A stretch of 50,132 nucleotides of DNA from Thermincola ferriacetica (GCF_001263415.1 NZ_LGTE01000023.1:1-50132), one strand, 5' to 3'. Shown: positions 6,666-16,760, numbered from the stretch's first letter. Numbers and translations are program-made. The notes: a model not told the origin generated them from the sequence alone.

Positions 6666-9600
6666 GTGGAAATTAGTAGAAGAGATTTTTTCAAAATCAG
6701 TGGAGCTTTTGCGGCAGTGTGCGCCCTCGGGTTCGACGTTTCTCCTGTCCATGCCCAGGTTCAGGAACTGAGAATCCGTTCGGCTAAAGCCACACCGACC
6801 ATCTGTCCTTTTTGTAGCGTCGGATGCGGTTTGCTGGTTCATACCGATGCAGAAAAGGGACATGTGCTGTACACTGAAGGGGACCCTGACCATCCGGTGA
6901 ATGAAGGGACTGCCTGCAGTAAAGGAGCTTCAGTATTCCAGTTAAATTCCATTGCGGTAGGCAAAATAAACCCCAACCGTTTGACTAAGCCCTTGTACCG
7001 GGCGCCATATAGCGATTCTTTTCAGGAAGTGGAATGGGATTGGGCCATTGAACAAATTGTCGGGAGAATCAAGGAAACCCGCGATAAGACTTTCGTTGCC
7101 CAAAAAGACGGAATTAACGTAATGAGGACCGAGGCTATCGCCAATCTTGGCGGGGCCGGCCTGGATAATGAAGAGTGCTATTTATTGCAAAAACTGGCCC
7201 GTGCTTTGGGCATAGTCTATCTCGAACACCAGGCCCGTATCTGACACAGTTCTACGGTTGCCGGTCTGGCACCATCATTTGGCCGTGGAGCTATGACAAA
7301 TCACTGGATTGACCTGAGAAATACCGATTGTGCACTTATTCTGGGCAGTAATGCTGCGGAAAACCATCCGGTATCTTTCAAGTGGCTGACTCATGCCCGG
7401 GAAAACAGGGGCGCCAAAATTATTCACGTAGACCCCCGTTTTACCCGAACATCCGCCAAGGCTGACATTTATGCTCCTTTGCGCAGCGGTACGGATATTG
7501 CTTTCGTGGGCGGCATGATTAATTATATTTTGGAAAATGATCTATACTTCAAAGATTATGTGGTCAATTATACCAATGCCGCTTATATAGTAGACGACGG
7601 TTTCGATTTTAAAGACGGTTTATTTTCGGGCTATGACGCCGAAAAGAAAAAATACAACCAGGACACCTGGGTATATAAAACGGGTCCTGACGGAAAGCCT
7701 TTAAAAGATATGACACTGCAGCACCCGCGCTGTGTTTTCCAGTTACTGAAAAAGCACTATGCCAGGTACGATGTCGATACCGTAGTGAAAGTTACGGGTA
7801 CACCAAAGGACAAATACCTGGAGATTTGCAAGACTTATGCCGCAACCGGCAGGCCCGATAAGGCCGGGACTATTATGTACGCCATGGGGACAACCCAGCA
7901 TACTGTCGGTTCGCAGAATGTCCGCATTTACGCCATTTTGCAGTTATTGCTGGGCAACATTGGCATTCCGGGTGGCGGTGTGCAGGCCCTGCGGGGCGAA
8001 TCCAACGTGCAGGGTTCTACGGACTATGGCTTGCTATTCCATATCCTGCCCGGATATATCGCAACTCCGAGCGCAAGCCCAGAGCATGCGACACTGAAGG
8101 CGTTCCTGGAAAAAGAAACACCTAAGGCCGGTTTTAAGGTTAATACACCTAAATGGGTTGTTAGTTACCTGAAAGCCATGTGGGGTCCGGCGGCTACCCC
8201 GGCCAATGAGTTTGCTTATCATTACCTGCCCAAGAGGGACCCTGACAAGAACTATTCCCATATAGCTCTTTTTGAAGCTATGTACAGGGGCGAGATAAAG
8301 GGAGCCATGCTGTGGGGGCAGAACCCAGTGGTAGGCGGGCCGAACAGTTCCAGAGAAAAAGAGGCTTTAAAGAGACTTGACTGGATGGTGGCCGTTGATT
8401 TATTCCCGACGGAAACCATGCATTTCTGGACCCGTGAAGCAGGAGAGGACCCTGCCGCTATTAAAACGGAAGTATTTGTTCTGCCTGCCTGCTCTTCTTA
8501 CGAAAAAGAGGGCAGCATCGCCAGTTCCGGGCGCTGGATTCAGTGGCGCTGGAAGGCTACCGCGCCTGTTGGGGAAGCCAAGGCAGACCTGGAGATCATG
8601 CACCTGCTGGCAACCAAACTGAAAGAGGCATACGCCGGCAGCGCCAGGCCAGAGGACGCTCCCATTCGGGACTTATTCTGGGATTATGGCCATGGCGAGG
8701 AGATTGACATTGACAAAGTAGTGCGCGAAATCAACGGCTATGATGTCAAAACAAAGAAACAGGTTAACAATTTCCTTGATCTCAAGGATGATGGCACTAC
8801 CTGCTGTGGTAACTGGATTATGAGCGGAGTCTATCCCGAAGAAGGCAACCTGGCCAAGCGCCGAAACACGGTGGATAAGACAGGTATTGGACAATTCCTG
8901 GAATGGGCCTGGGCCTGGCCGTTAAACCGCCGCATCCTGTACAACCGCGCTTCTGCCGATTTAACAGGTAAGCCCTGGTCCGCGGATAAAGCTGTTATTT
9001 GGTGGGATCCGACGGCTATTGATCCGAAAACAGGTAAACCGGGTAAATGGGTAGGTAAGGACGTTCCGGACTTTAAAGCAACCTGTCCGCCTACGGGCAG
9101 TGATTTCCCCTTTGTAGGCAACCAGCCCTTTATCATGCTTGATGACGGTGTCGCTGGATTATTTGCCAAGAAAGGAATGAAAGAAGGGCCTTTCCCCGAG
9201 CATTACGAACCATGGGAAAGCCCAGTCAGAAACATTATTAACCCTGTTCAGGTAAACCCTGTGGTGAAGGTCTGGAATCCCGACGAGCAGTCTGTTCCCG
9301 GCAGATTCCCGTACGTGGCGACCACTTACCGTGTATCGGAACATTGGCAAACGGGAGCCATGACAAGAAACCAGCCGTGGCAATGCGAGCTGGTGCCCGA
9401 AATGTTTGTGGAAATGAGTAAGGCGCTGGCTAACCAGTTAGGGATTGCCAATGGCGAATGGGTTATCGTAGAAAACATGAGAGGCCGAATTAAGGCAAAA
9501 GCCATGGTAACCGAAAGGTTCCAGCCGATTGAAATTAACGGTAAGAAAGTTCACCAGGTGGGCTTGCCCTGGCACTTCGGCTTTAAAGGATTTGCCAAGG

Positions 9601-9698
9601 GAGCAATTGCTAATGAACTGACGCCCCATATCGGCGACGGTAACACTATGATACCCGAATATAAAGCCTTTCTGGTCAACATAAGGAGGGCGAAATAA
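6666..9698 (+). CDS. fdnG: Formate dehydrogenase alpha subunit, selenocysteine-containing, Tat-exported
   Basis: The gene is read through the in-frame TGA at 7242-7244 as selenocysteine 193, giving 1010 residues, the length of FdnG-type enzymes. It oxidises formate to CO2 at a molybdenum or tungsten bis-pyranopterin centre on the outer face of the membrane. The N-terminus carries a twin-arginine motif (SRRDFFK, residues 4-10) and a hydrophobic stretch. Cysteines 47, 50, 54 and 84 bind a 4Fe-4S cluster. Sec193 is followed by His194 (UHSSTVAGLAPSFGRGAMTN), the invariant active-site context. A SECIS-like hairpin lies at 7256-7273. Start GTG 6666 follows GGAAGGAGAGG. The stop overlaps the next start by one base (TAATG). 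Naming fdnG rather than another periplasmic fdhA type is a judgement from length and subunit set. Confidence 0.95.
7242..7273 (+). promoter_or_regulatory. Selenocysteine UGA codon and bacterial SECIS element
   Basis: The UGA (7242-7244) is followed after 11 bases by a hairpin. GGTTGCC (7256-7262) pairs with GGCACC (7268-7273) with one bulged U, around the loop GGTCT (7263-7267). A bulged U below a GGUCU loop is the SelB-binding feature known from Escherichia coli fdhF and fdnG. The organism must therefore have SelA, SelB, SelC and SelD, which are not in this window. Confidence 0.85.
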
Positions 9699-10516
9699 TG
9701 GCAAATTTAAGTAAATTTATAGATACTTCCCGGTGTACTGCCTGCCGTGGTTGCCAGACGGCATGTAAAAACTGGAACCAATTGCCGGCAGAAATACTGG
9801 AATTTAAGGGTTACCTGCAGACCCACGAAGATACGTCGCCCCAGACCTTTACCTATGTGGTAATGAAGGAACGGTTGAAGCAGGAGAAGATGGACTGGTT
9901 GTTTTTAAAACGCCAGTGCATGCATTGCACAGAAGCGGCCTGTGAAAAGGTATGCCCGGAAAATGCCATATTCCACACTGCGGAAGGCGCTGTTGTGGTG
10001 GACCGGGAGAAGTGTATCGGCTGCGGATACTGTGCCCAGTACTGCCCCTTTGGTATACCCAAAATTAATGAAAAAGAAAAGAAAATGTATAAATGCCATT
10101 TATGTTCTGACCGGATAAGCAACAATTTACAACCGGCCTGCGCAACAACCTGCCCTCTGGGCGCGATTCGGTTCGGCGAGCGCAATAAACTGGTTGCGGA
10201 GGCAAAGAAACGGTTGGCTGAAGTGAAAAAACAGTATCCGAACGCCAATCTTTACGGTTTGGACGACCAGTTCTTGCAGGGTACCGGTGTATTTTACCTG
10301 CTGCTGGAGGAACCTGAATTTTATGGCTTGCCTGCTAAGCCGGCAATACCGGTCGTGGCCTCAATCTGGCAAGACGTTATTCAGCCTATCGGTAAAATGC
10401 TCCCCGTTGGAGTCCTGGGGGCCATTTTTGCCAGCGCCGTTTCCAACAGAATAATGAAAAACAACCACGGAGACCATCACGAAAGTGAAGGAGGGGAAGA
10501 GCATGGACAACAATAA
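9698..10516 (+). CDS. fdnH: Formate dehydrogenase iron-sulfur (beta) subunit
   Basis: This 272-residue subunit passes electrons from the alpha subunit to the membrane cytochrome. It has four cysteine clusters for 4Fe-4S centres: CTACRGCQTAC (from residue 13), CMHCTEAACEKVC, CIGCGYCAQYC and CHLCSDRI with the later CATTC. A hydrophobic segment near the C-terminus (MLPVGVLGAIFASAVS) probably anchors it to the membrane, as in FdnH. The ATG overlaps the alpha stop codon, and AAGGAGGG lies just upstream. The last 14 bases overlap the gamma gene, so the three subunits are translationally coupled. FdnH is typically longer by a few dozen residues; the core is complete. Confidence 0.92.
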   Translation: MANLSKFIDTSRCTACRGCQTACKNWNQLPAEILEFKGYLQTHEDTSPQTFTYVVMKERLKQEKMDWLFLKRQCMHCTEAACEKVCPENAIFHTAEGAVVVDREKCIGCGYCAQYCPFGIPKINEKEKKMYKCHLCSDRISNNLQPACATTCPLGAIRFGERNKLVAEAKKRLAEVKKQYPNANLYGLDDQFLQGTGVFYLLLEEPEFYGLPAKPAIPVVASIWQDVIQPIGKMLPVGVLGAIFASAVSNRIMKNNHGDHHESEGGEEHGQQ

Positions 10517-11171
10517 GAAGACCTCCGGTGAAATGATTCTTCGTTTCGGTCGGGTAGCCATCTTTGCCCATTGGGCGCATACAGTGACTTTTTTCATGCT
10601 GGCATTGACGGGTATGATTATTTATATCAAATCTTTCAGTTTTCTGGCCGTACTGTTCGGCGGTTTTCAGGGCGTCAGGCTCGTGCACAGAATTATGGCG
10701 GTGGCTTTCATTATCTGCCCGCTGATATCCCTGGCTGCTAATTTCAAAGGTTTTCAAGAATGGATGAAAGACGTTACTACCTGGGGAAAAAACGAATTTT
10801 TGTTCCTGAAGATGTTTCCCAGGGAACTGTTTGGTTTACCCGTTGAATTCCCGCCGCAAAGCCAGTTTAATGCCGGGGAAAAGATTAATTCCCTGCTGCA
10901 GGTCTTTGGCTGTACCCTGTTGGCTTTATCGGGAATTGTCATCTGGTTTAAACAGTATTTTCCCGTAGTTTTGGTGCAGTGGGCCCTGCCGGTGCATGAT
11001 TTAACCTTTATTCTGACTTTTTCCGCTGCTCTTGGGCATGCTTACATGGCCTGCGGGCTGCCGGCAACCAGACACGGTATCAATGGCATGTTATCGGGTT
11101 ATGTTAAGGAAGAGTGGGCGAGGCACCATTATCCATTATGGGTGAAAAAGGTGAAAGGTGACCAAGCATAA
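10503..11171 (+). CDS. fdnI: Formate dehydrogenase cytochrome b (gamma) subunit
   Basis: This 222-residue integral membrane protein of the FdnI/cytochrome b561 family takes electrons to the quinone pool. Four hydrophobic segments are visible (AHTVTFFMLALTGMIIYI, MAVAFIICPLISLAA, FGCTLLALSGIVIWF, LTFILTFSAALGHAYMA). Histidines expected to ligate b hemes occur in FAHWAH, LVHRIMA, VHDLTF and GHAYMA. I chose ATG 10503 (MDNNKK) because GAAGGAGGGG stands just before it; an upstream in-frame ATG at 10485 would lie on that ribosome site. It overlaps the beta gene by 14 bases. Confidence 0.9.
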   Translation: MDNNKKTSGEMILRFGRVAIFAHWAHTVTFFMLALTGMIIYIKSFSFLAVLFGGFQGVRLVHRIMAVAFIICPLISLAANFKGFQEWMKDVTTWGKNEFLFLKMFPRELFGLPVEFPPQSQFNAGEKINSLLQVFGCTLLALSGIVIWFKQYFPVVLVQWALPVHDLTFILTFSAALGHAYMACGLPATRHGINGMLSGYVKEEWARHHYPLWVKKVKGDQA

Positions 11172-11189
11172 CGCAGGGAGTTGAGGAAG

Positions 11190-12020
11190 TTGCCGAAAGA
11201 ACTGTTGGTACCGAAGGAAATTCTCGATTTTTATGGCGAACTTATAAGGGTACAAGATAAATTTTCCGGGGACCTTTTACCGGTAACCTTAACAGAGAAA
11301 CAAAAGGATACCTTTATCAATGAAAAGGCCCCTCTGCTAAATTTTACCGGTTTTCATCCGGAAAAAGAGAAAGTTAAACAGGCTTTGCTGGAAGTATGCC
11401 GGGTTACGGCGGAATACCGGCCGCAGGTAGCCGGTAAACTAGCCGGAATACAGGCTTTGGCTGATCTTGAAGAAGAATTGCCAAAGGTTCTGGAAAGGTT
11501 TCTTTGGCAGGATAAAAGTTATATCAGCGAGTTAGTGGAACAACACCGTCTAGACGGCAACTTGACATCCTTTGTCTTCTTTAACGTGTTGAAACCCTTC
11601 GTTGCCAATTATGCCAGAAATCTGGAAGGCCAATACGACAAAAACCGGTGGTTTGAGAGATACTGCCCCGTCTGCGGTTGGAAACCTTCATTTGCTGTTA
11701 TCTCGGCGGGAAGTCACCGTAGGTTGCTCCATTGTTCCCTGTGTGAAACGGAATGGCCCTTTGCCGGTCTGGAATGTCCGCATTGTTCGAATACAGACCA
11801 TGATACCTTAAAGTATTTCACCGTGGAAGATGATGAAGTCTACAGGGTAAACGTTTGTGAACGGTGCAAAGGATATATCAAGACCATTGACGAGGAAAAA
11901 ATTATCACCAGAGAAAATGCACTGATAACAGACATAAAAACCATACACCTGGACATACTGGCAGAAAGAGAAGGATATATAAAAGAGGTCGGTATTTCCG
12001 AAAACAAGAAAACAAACTGA
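11190..12020 (+). CDS. fdhE: Formate dehydrogenase accessory protein FdhE
   Basis: FdhE is a cytosolic rubredoxin-like protein needed for assembly or activation of respiratory formate dehydrogenases. The C-terminal half shows the four CxxC pairs of the family: CPVCGWKP, CSLCETEW, CPHCSNTD and CERCKGYIKT. The N-terminal half is helical and poorly conserved. TTG 11190 is 9 bases after GGGAG and is preferred; TTG 11181 in the same frame touches the ribosome site. The product is 276 residues, slightly shorter than the Escherichia coli protein. It follows the gamma gene by about 18 bases, so it belongs to the same operon. Confidence 0.9.
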   Translation: MPKELLVPKEILDFYGELIRVQDKFSGDLLPVTLTEKQKDTFINEKAPLLNFTGFHPEKEKVKQALLEVCRVTAEYRPQVAGKLAGIQALADLEEELPKVLERFLWQDKSYISELVEQHRLDGNLTSFVFFNVLKPFVANYARNLEGQYDKNRWFERYCPVCGWKPSFAVISAGSHRRLLHCSLCETEWPFAGLECPHCSNTDHDTLKYFTVEDDEVYRVNVCERCKGYIKTIDEEKIITRENALITDIKTIHLDILAEREGYIKEVGISENKKTN

Positions 12021-12038
12021 GCAAAGCAGGTGGTTTCC

Positions 12039-12227
12039 TTGTTTAACCTGGGATTTCCCGAACTGATTCTCATTTTGGTAATTGCCCTGATAATTTTCGG
12101 GCCGGGCAAACTACCCGAAGTTGGCAGGGCCATCGGTAAGGCTATGCAGGAATTCAGAAGGGCATCCGCCGAGGTACAGTCAGAATTGCATAAAGAGTTG
12201 CAGGAAAAAGAAAAAGGAGACTCCTGA
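12039..12227 (+). CDS. tatA: Twin-arginine translocase subunit TatA/TatE-like
   Basis: This 62-residue protein has the TatA plan: a short N-terminus with FPELILI, one membrane helix (about residues 5-21), the FGPGKLPEVGRAIGKAM hinge and amphipathic helix, and a charged tail. It forms the pore-like part of the Tat exporter for folded proteins. It ends an operon whose first gene encodes a Tat substrate with cofactors, so a dedicated supply of TatA is plausible. No tatC is nearby. I prefer TTG 12039 because AGGTGG lies 5-6 bases upstream; GTG 12030 in the same frame would overlap that site. Confidence 0.88.
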   Translation: MFNLGFPELILILVIALIIFGPGKLPEVGRAIGKAMQEFRRASAEVQSELHKELQEKEKGDS

Positions 12228-12254
12228 CCGAAGGAGAGCATCTTATTCCGGAGC

Positions 12255-12280
12255 GGGGGCGAAAATCGCCCCCTATTCTA
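12255..12280 (+). terminator. Terminator of the formate dehydrogenase operon
   Basis: GGGGGCGA (12255-12262) pairs with TCGCCCCC (12266-12273) around AAA and is followed by a T-rich tail (TATTCTATTATTT). It overlaps the stop codon of the convergent rqcH gene. Confidence 0.85.
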
Positions 12281-14066
12281 TTATTTGCCGGACAGGTATT
12301 TCTGATAATTCCCTTGGCGGGGTCACATAAACTGTCCGCTGGTTTTCGTATATTACCATGCCCGGTTTGGCTCCGTTGGGTTTATGCACATACTTACGCA
12401 AGGTATAATCCACAGGGACTTTAGCTGAATTTCGGGCCTTGCTGAAGTAAGCCGCCAATAGCGCTGCTTGGATTAAGACTTTTTCCGGGATGTCGCCGTT
12501 TTCGGACCGGACGATTACGTGCGAACCGGGGCTGTCCTTCACATGCAGCCATATGTCGGAAGCTTTGGCTTTTTTGCAGGTTAACCAATCGTTCTGCTTA
12601 TTATTTTTGCCCACCCAGATAATTGCTCCTTCTTCTGTGGAAAACTGCCAGGGCCTGCTTTCGGGAGCAGGTGTTTTTTTATTTTTGCCTGTAGACTTTT
12701 CCCGGATATAACCCTGTTCAGCCAGTTCTGTTTTAATCTCGGCCAGGTCTTCCAGGGAGGCGGCCTGGTCGATATTGGCGGAAACTGATTCCAGGTACGC
12801 CAGTTCCTGTTCGATCTCTCTTTGTAGTTCCCGGGCCGCTTTTTTACCGGCTTTGGCTTTGTTATATTTTTTAAAGTAGGCCTGGGCATTTTCTGACGGG
12901 GTTAAGGACGGGTCAAGGGCAATGGTTATTTCTTTTTGCCCGGGATCGTAAAAATCCGGTAATGTGACCGATTCCATATAAGGCTTCAGAAGATGCAGGT
13001 TCGCCATTAAAAGCTCGCCGGCTTTTCTGTATTCCTCCGCTGCTTTGGCAAGGGCAATGGTTTCTTCCTGAAAAGTCAGCTTTTTCCGGTTCCGGCTAAT
13101 CTCGTTACTGACTGTTTTGTTTAACCGGTCCCTGAGCTGCCTGAACAGATTTTGTTCGTGTCTGGCCTGGTAGAAGCGGTCCGTTATTTCATTCATGGAG
13201 CCATGTAATTTCGGCAGTGGGCCGAACTGAACCAGGTCATGGGCGGAAAAAGCTACAGGTTGTTTGTTATTGTCCAGTACCAAAGTAGGACAAAAAGCTG
13301 CTTTTTTGGTTTTTTCCATCATGGAAGAAAAGGATTCCCACAACTTTTGCAATTCATGTTCACCGAAATTATCCAGAGTGATATCTTCGGCCAGGCCGCT
13401 CAGCAAAAACATTTCCCTGCAGGTTTGCGGGCTTAAGCCGGTAAAAGTTTGTAGCAGCCATTTGTCGGGAGATGCAGGGGCGCTTTCAGCACAGGTCAAG
13501 ACCTTTTTCCAGAGAATAGATTTAAAATCATACTCCGAGATATGCAGGGGGTTAATTTTGCCCTGACCGGGTGGTGCAACGTAGGACCTGCCCGGTAAAA
13601 CCTCCCGGTACCTGTTTACGGCGTGACTGAAACGGATAATTCCATCCAAAATCACATTATCCTCGCTGTTCAAGAGAATAATATTACTGTGTTTGCCCAT
13701 GATTTCGCAAACCAGGATTTTTTCACTTAACCTGCCCAATTCATCGTAGCTTTCTATATGCAAGCGAATGATGCGTTCAAAGTCAGGTTGGCTGATACGG
13801 GTAAGCTTACCGCCTTCCAGGTGTTTCCTGAGTACCATGCAGAACATCGGCGGTGTCAGTGGATTTTCTCTGTTAAAACGGGTCAGGTGTACCCTGGCCA
13901 TGCCGGGGTCGGCGGACATGAACAATCTCTGTTTACCGGCGGGTGTATGGAAAATAATTACGATATCGGTTTTACCCGGCTGATATATTTTTTCAATACG
14001 GGCGCCCAGGATAGTTTGGTTCAATTCGTTAATCAGAGCAGACAAAACTAAACTGTCGTATGCCAT
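12273..14066 (-). CDS. rqcH: Ribosome quality control protein RqcH (NFACT/FbpA family)
   Basis: This 597-residue protein has the size and order of bacterial Rqc2/NEMF homologues, which bind split 50S subunits with stalled peptidyl-tRNA and direct C-terminal alanine tailing. The N-terminal NFACT-N domain is seen in YDSLVLSALINELNQ and IYQPGKTDIVIIFHTP. HhH-like and coiled-coil segments follow (about 170-430). The NFACT-R domain near residues 470-560 has WLTCKKAKASDIWLHVKDSP and GSHVIVR. Older annotations call it a fibronectin-binding protein. Start ATG 14066 follows GGAGGAAAT. It converges on the formate dehydrogenase operon and is divergent from dapF. Confidence 0.93.
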   Translation of the reverse strand: MAYDSLVLSALINELNQTILGARIEKIYQPGKTDIVIIFHTPAGKQRLFMSADPGMARVHLTRFNRENPLTPPMFCMVLRKHLEGGKLTRISQPDFERIIRLHIESYDELGRLSEKILVCEIMGKHSNIILLNSEDNVILDGIIRFSHAVNRYREVLPGRSYVAPPGQGKINPLHISEYDFKSILWKKVLTCAESAPASPDKWLLQTFTGLSPQTCREMFLLSGLAEDITLDNFGEHELQKLWESFSSMMEKTKKAAFCPTLVLDNNKQPVAFSAHDLVQFGPLPKLHGSMNEITDRFYQARHEQNLFRQLRDRLNKTVSNEISRNRKKLTFQEETIALAKAAEEYRKAGELLMANLHLLKPYMESVTLPDFYDPGQKEITIALDPSLTPSENAQAYFKKYNKAKAGKKAARELQREIEQELAYLESVSANIDQAASLEDLAEIKTELAEQGYIREKSTGKNKKTPAPESRPWQFSTEEGAIIWVGKNNKQNDWLTCKKAKASDIWLHVKDSPGSHVIVRSENGDIPEKVLIQAALLAAYFSKARNSAKVPVDYTLRKYVHKPNGAKPGMVIYENQRTVYVTPPRELSEIPVRQIIE

Positions 14067-14283
14067 ATTTCCTCCAAAACCTAATTATTTGATTATATAT
14101 TGTATACAAGGGCGGAAACTGTTGCAAAAGGCCTATAAGTAGTATAAGATAAATTAGTAAGTAATTCTATTAAAATAGTACATTTTTGTACGAAAAATAT
14201 GTGTTTTTTATCGGGGCCAAAACCGGCGAGGAAATTCCTCTTTTGTTTTGGCTTTTCCATGTCAAAGGAGGTGGCAGAATAGG

Positions 14284-15117
14284 TTGCAGTTCACTAAAAT
14301 GCATGGACTTGGCAATGACTTTATTTTAATCGAAGATTTTGATAAAAACAACCTGGCGAACGGGGCTGAATTGGCAGTACGGCTGTGCAACCGGAAAACC
14401 GGTATAGGGGCTGACGGCTTAGTTTTTATATTACCCTCAGAAACGGCAGATATTCAGATGCGCATATTTAACCCTGACGGCAGTGAGCCGGAGATGTGCG
14501 GCAATGCAATCAGGTGTTTTGCCAGGTATTTATATGACCACGGTATTGTGAAAAAGCAAACCATCAGAGTTGAGACTCTGGCAGGCATAAGAATACCCAG
14601 GATTATAGAAAACCCTGCCGGAGAGGCGCTTGTCGAAGTAGATATGGGCGAGCCGGAACTGGAACGCGGGCGTATCCCGATGCTAGGGGAACCGGGGAAA
14701 GTTGTCGCTGAGCCTTTGCCGGTAAACGGTTCTACATATAATGTTACCTGTGTTTCTATGGGAAATCCTCATTGTGTGATTTTCGTGGACAACGCGGAAG
14801 ATTATCCGGTAGCTGCAATTGGACCCCGGGTTGAAACGCATACCGCCTTTCCCAATAAAACCAACGTGGAGTTTGTCCAGGTTTTGAATGAAAATGAAGT
14901 TCGGATGCGAGTTTGGGAACGGGGAGCCGGGATAACCATGGCCTGTGGCACAGGAGCCTGTGCGTCGGCGGTGGCTGCCCACCTCAATGGATTTACGGGC
15001 CGCGAAGTCATTGTACACCTCGATGGAGGCGACCTCTTTATCCGGTGGGCTCAGGACAACCATGTCTATATGATGGGGCCGGCAGCTTATGTTTTCAAAG
15101 GTACAACCCTGGAATAG
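14284..15117 (+). CDS. dapF: Diaminopimelate epimerase
   Basis: It converts LL- to meso-diaminopimelate for lysine and peptidoglycan. The 277-residue protein starts [15 protein letters not shown] and has both catalytic cysteines: Cys72 in MCGNAIRC and Cys221 in [10 protein letters not shown] chose TTG 14284 because AAAGGAGGTGGC lies 8 bases upstream. A longer reading from 14248 would place the ribosome site inside the gene. It is followed 92 bp later by dapL, which makes its substrate, so the pair completes the aminotransferase branch of lysine synthesis. Confidence 0.95.
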   Translation: MQFTKMHGLGNDFILIEDFDKNNLANGAELAVRLCNRKTGIGADGLVFILPSETADIQMRIFNPDGSEPEMCGNAIRCFARYLYDHGIVKKQTIRVETLAGIRIPRIIENPAGEALVEVDMGEPELERGRIPMLGEPGKVVAEPLPVNGSTYNVTCVSMGNPHCVIFVDNAEDYPVAAIGPRVETHTAFPNKTNVEFVQVLNENEVRMRVWERGAGITMACGTGACASAVAAHLNGFTGREVIVHLDGGDLFIRWAQDNHVYMMGPAAYVFKGTTLE

Positions 15118-15209
15118 GTTGGCAACCACCCAATTTATACAGTGATTGACCGAAAACATTATTATATATTAAGCTATTTTACCACTAAAAACAAAGGAGG
15201 ATTTGAAAG

Positions 15210-16382
15210 TTGGAAGAAGCACAGCGCATTAGGCAATTACCAGCTTACTTGTTTGCGAGAATTGAAAAAAAAATTGAAAAGGCCAAAGAAGAAGGAGTAG
15301 ATGTAATCAGCCTGGGGATAGGCGACCCTGACCGCCCGACCCCGGACCACATAATTGAGAAGCTCTGCGAACAGGCCCATAACCCGGAAAACCACCGGTA
15401 CCCCTCATCGGTAGGTATGCTGAGTTACCGTAAGGCAGTTGCGGAATACTACGGGAACAGGTTTAACGTTGAATTGGACCCCAGGACAGAAGTCGTTTCT
15501 CTGTTAGGCTCCAAAGAAGGCATTGCCCATATTTCTTTTTGTTATTTGGACCCGGGCGATGTGGCCTTAATTCCCGACCCCGGATACCCCGTATATGGTA
15601 TAGGCGCACTTTTGGCCGGCGGGGATCCATACATTATGCCTCTGAAGCCGGAAAACGGATTTTTGCCTGATCTGGATGCCATACCTCCTGATATAGCTAA
15701 AAAGGCAAAGCTGATGTTTGTAAACTATCCCAATAACCCGACGGGGGCTATTGCTGATGACGCGTTCTATCACAAACTGATTGCTTTTGCCAAGGAATAC
15801 GACATTATAGTTTGCCACGATGCTGCTTACCAGGAGATTGCTTTTGAAGGATACAGGCCGCCAAGTTTTTTGGAATATCCGGGGGCCAAGGATGTGGGTA
15901 TCGAATTTGGGTCCTGCTCCAAGTCTTATAACATGACCGGCTGGCGAATTGGCTGGGCTGCCGGTAATGCCAGAGTTATAGAAGCTTTGGGCAGAATCAA
16001 GTCAAATATTGATTCCGGAGTATTTCAGGCTGTCCAGTACGCCGGTATTGCTGCATTAACAGGGCCGCAGGATTGTACAAAAGAAATGAGTGAAGTCTAT
16101 CGTGAAAGAAGAGATATTGTTGTCGATGGGTTGAACAGCCTTGGTTGGAACCTGGAGAAACCCAAGGCTACGATCTATGTGTGGGCACCCGTGCCTAAGG
16201 GCTATACTTCAATTTCTTTTGCTGAATATGTTTTTGAAAAAACCGGTGTAGTTATTACGCCCGGCAATGGATACGGCGAATACGGCGAAGGTTTCTTCCG
16301 TATTGCTTTGACGGTGGAAAAAGAACGCATTCTTGAAGCTATTGAAAGAATAAAACAGAACGTAGGCAAAGTGGAATTTTAA
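15210..16382 (+). CDS. dapL: LL-diaminopimelate aminotransferase
   Basis: This 390-residue fold-type I PLP enzyme converts tetrahydrodipicolinate directly to LL-diaminopimelate. It has [15 protein letters not shown] near the N-terminus, NYPNNPTGA in the middle, and the PLP lysine at residue 238 in [15 protein letters not shown]. The C-terminus has the usual EGFFRIALT arginine. The TTG start at 15210 follows AAAGGAGG. Its position after dapF supports DapL rather than another class I aminotransferase. A clear terminator follows within 30 bases. Confidence 0.93.
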   Translation: MEEAQRIRQLPAYLFARIEKKIEKAKEEGVDVISLGIGDPDRPTPDHIIEKLCEQAHNPENHRYPSSVGMLSYRKAVAEYYGNRFNVELDPRTEVVSLLGSKEGIAHISFCYLDPGDVALIPDPGYPVYGIGALLAGGDPYIMPLKPENGFLPDLDAIPPDIAKKAKLMFVNYPNNPTGAIADDAFYHKLIAFAKEYDIIVCHDAAYQEIAFEGYRPPSFLEYPGAKDVGIEFGSCSKSYNMTGWRIGWAAGNARVIEALGRIKSNIDSGVFQAVQYAGIAALTGPQDCTKEMSEVYRERRDIVVDGLNSLGWNLEKPKATIYVWAPVPKGYTSISFAEYVFEKTGVVITPGNGYGEYGEGFFRIALTVEKERILEAIERIKQNVGKVEF

Positions 16383-16411
16383 AAGCGAGAAAAAGTCTCG
16401 CTTTTCTTTTT
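16381..16411 (+). terminator. Terminator after dapL
   Basis: AAAAGCGAGA pairs with TCTCGCTTTT around AAAAG and is followed by CTTTTT. Confidence 0.9.
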
Positions 16412-16504
16412 CGTCGAATTTGTGTAAGGAAAGTGAATTATGCGTGGAATGGGGCTAAAATCATCGGGTTATTTTAAAAATAATAAATAAAGCTTTGTTT
16501 TTTA

Positions 16505-16533
16505 TGTACAAAAAAGGATTTTTATAGTATAAT
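16505..16533 (+). promoter_or_regulatory. Promoter of the c-di-AMP riboswitch transcript
   Basis: TGTACA (16505-16510), a 17-bp spacer and a perfect TATAAT (16528-16533) lie about 60 bp before the riboswitch. Confidence 0.6.
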
Positions 16534-16589
16534 ATATATAAGCAAATATATAATACACCTTTATTAATGGCTAGATGCTTACTTACAGC

Positions 16590-16726
16590 GCTGAATTCTT
16601 TGCTAAAAAGAAGCGGAGGAACCAACCTTTTGGGGTGAATCCCACAACCATTGTGGGTAGGGTCATCTGTCGACCCGAATCCGTCAGCTAACTTCGCAAG
16701 CGTGGACAGGAAGAAGTGTTTTAGCA
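16590..16726 (+). ncRNA. Cyclic di-AMP riboswitch (ydaO/yuaA class)
   Basis: The closing stem TGCTAAAA (16601-16608) pairs with TTTTAGCA (16719-16726). Inside are the conserved ydaO-class blocks in order: AGCGGAGGAACC, GGGGTGAATCCC, GGGTAGGG, CGACCCGAATCCG, then TCAGCTAA with TTCGCAAGCG. I recognise these from the family; no search was run. It senses c-di-AMP, and in this class ligand binding normally promotes termination. A terminator follows at 16761-16790, before the ribosome site of the aminomutase gene. GTCAGCTAA (16683-16691) could alternatively pair with TTAGCTGAC (16747-16755), and GGACAG (16704-16709) with CTGTCC (16735-16740), which suggests a competing fold. Confidence 0.9.
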
Positions 16727-16760
16727 TTTTTTGGCTGTCCTCAAAATTAGCTGACTCTAT

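Noticed and set aside
7293-9698. Separate gene for a second molybdopterin oxidoreductase
   Set aside because: It continues the same frame as 6666-7244 across a TGA at the exact selenocysteine position with a SECIS hairpin; no ribosome site stands before 7293.
14178-14200. GTACATTTTTGTAC palindrome before dapF as a specific operator
   Set aside because: It is a short AT-rich palindrome in an AT-rich gap without a second copy or known matching regulator.
16461-16727. Minus-strand open frame of 88 codons over the riboswitch
   Set aside because: It is the complement of a well-conserved structured RNA and promoter and has no ribosome site.
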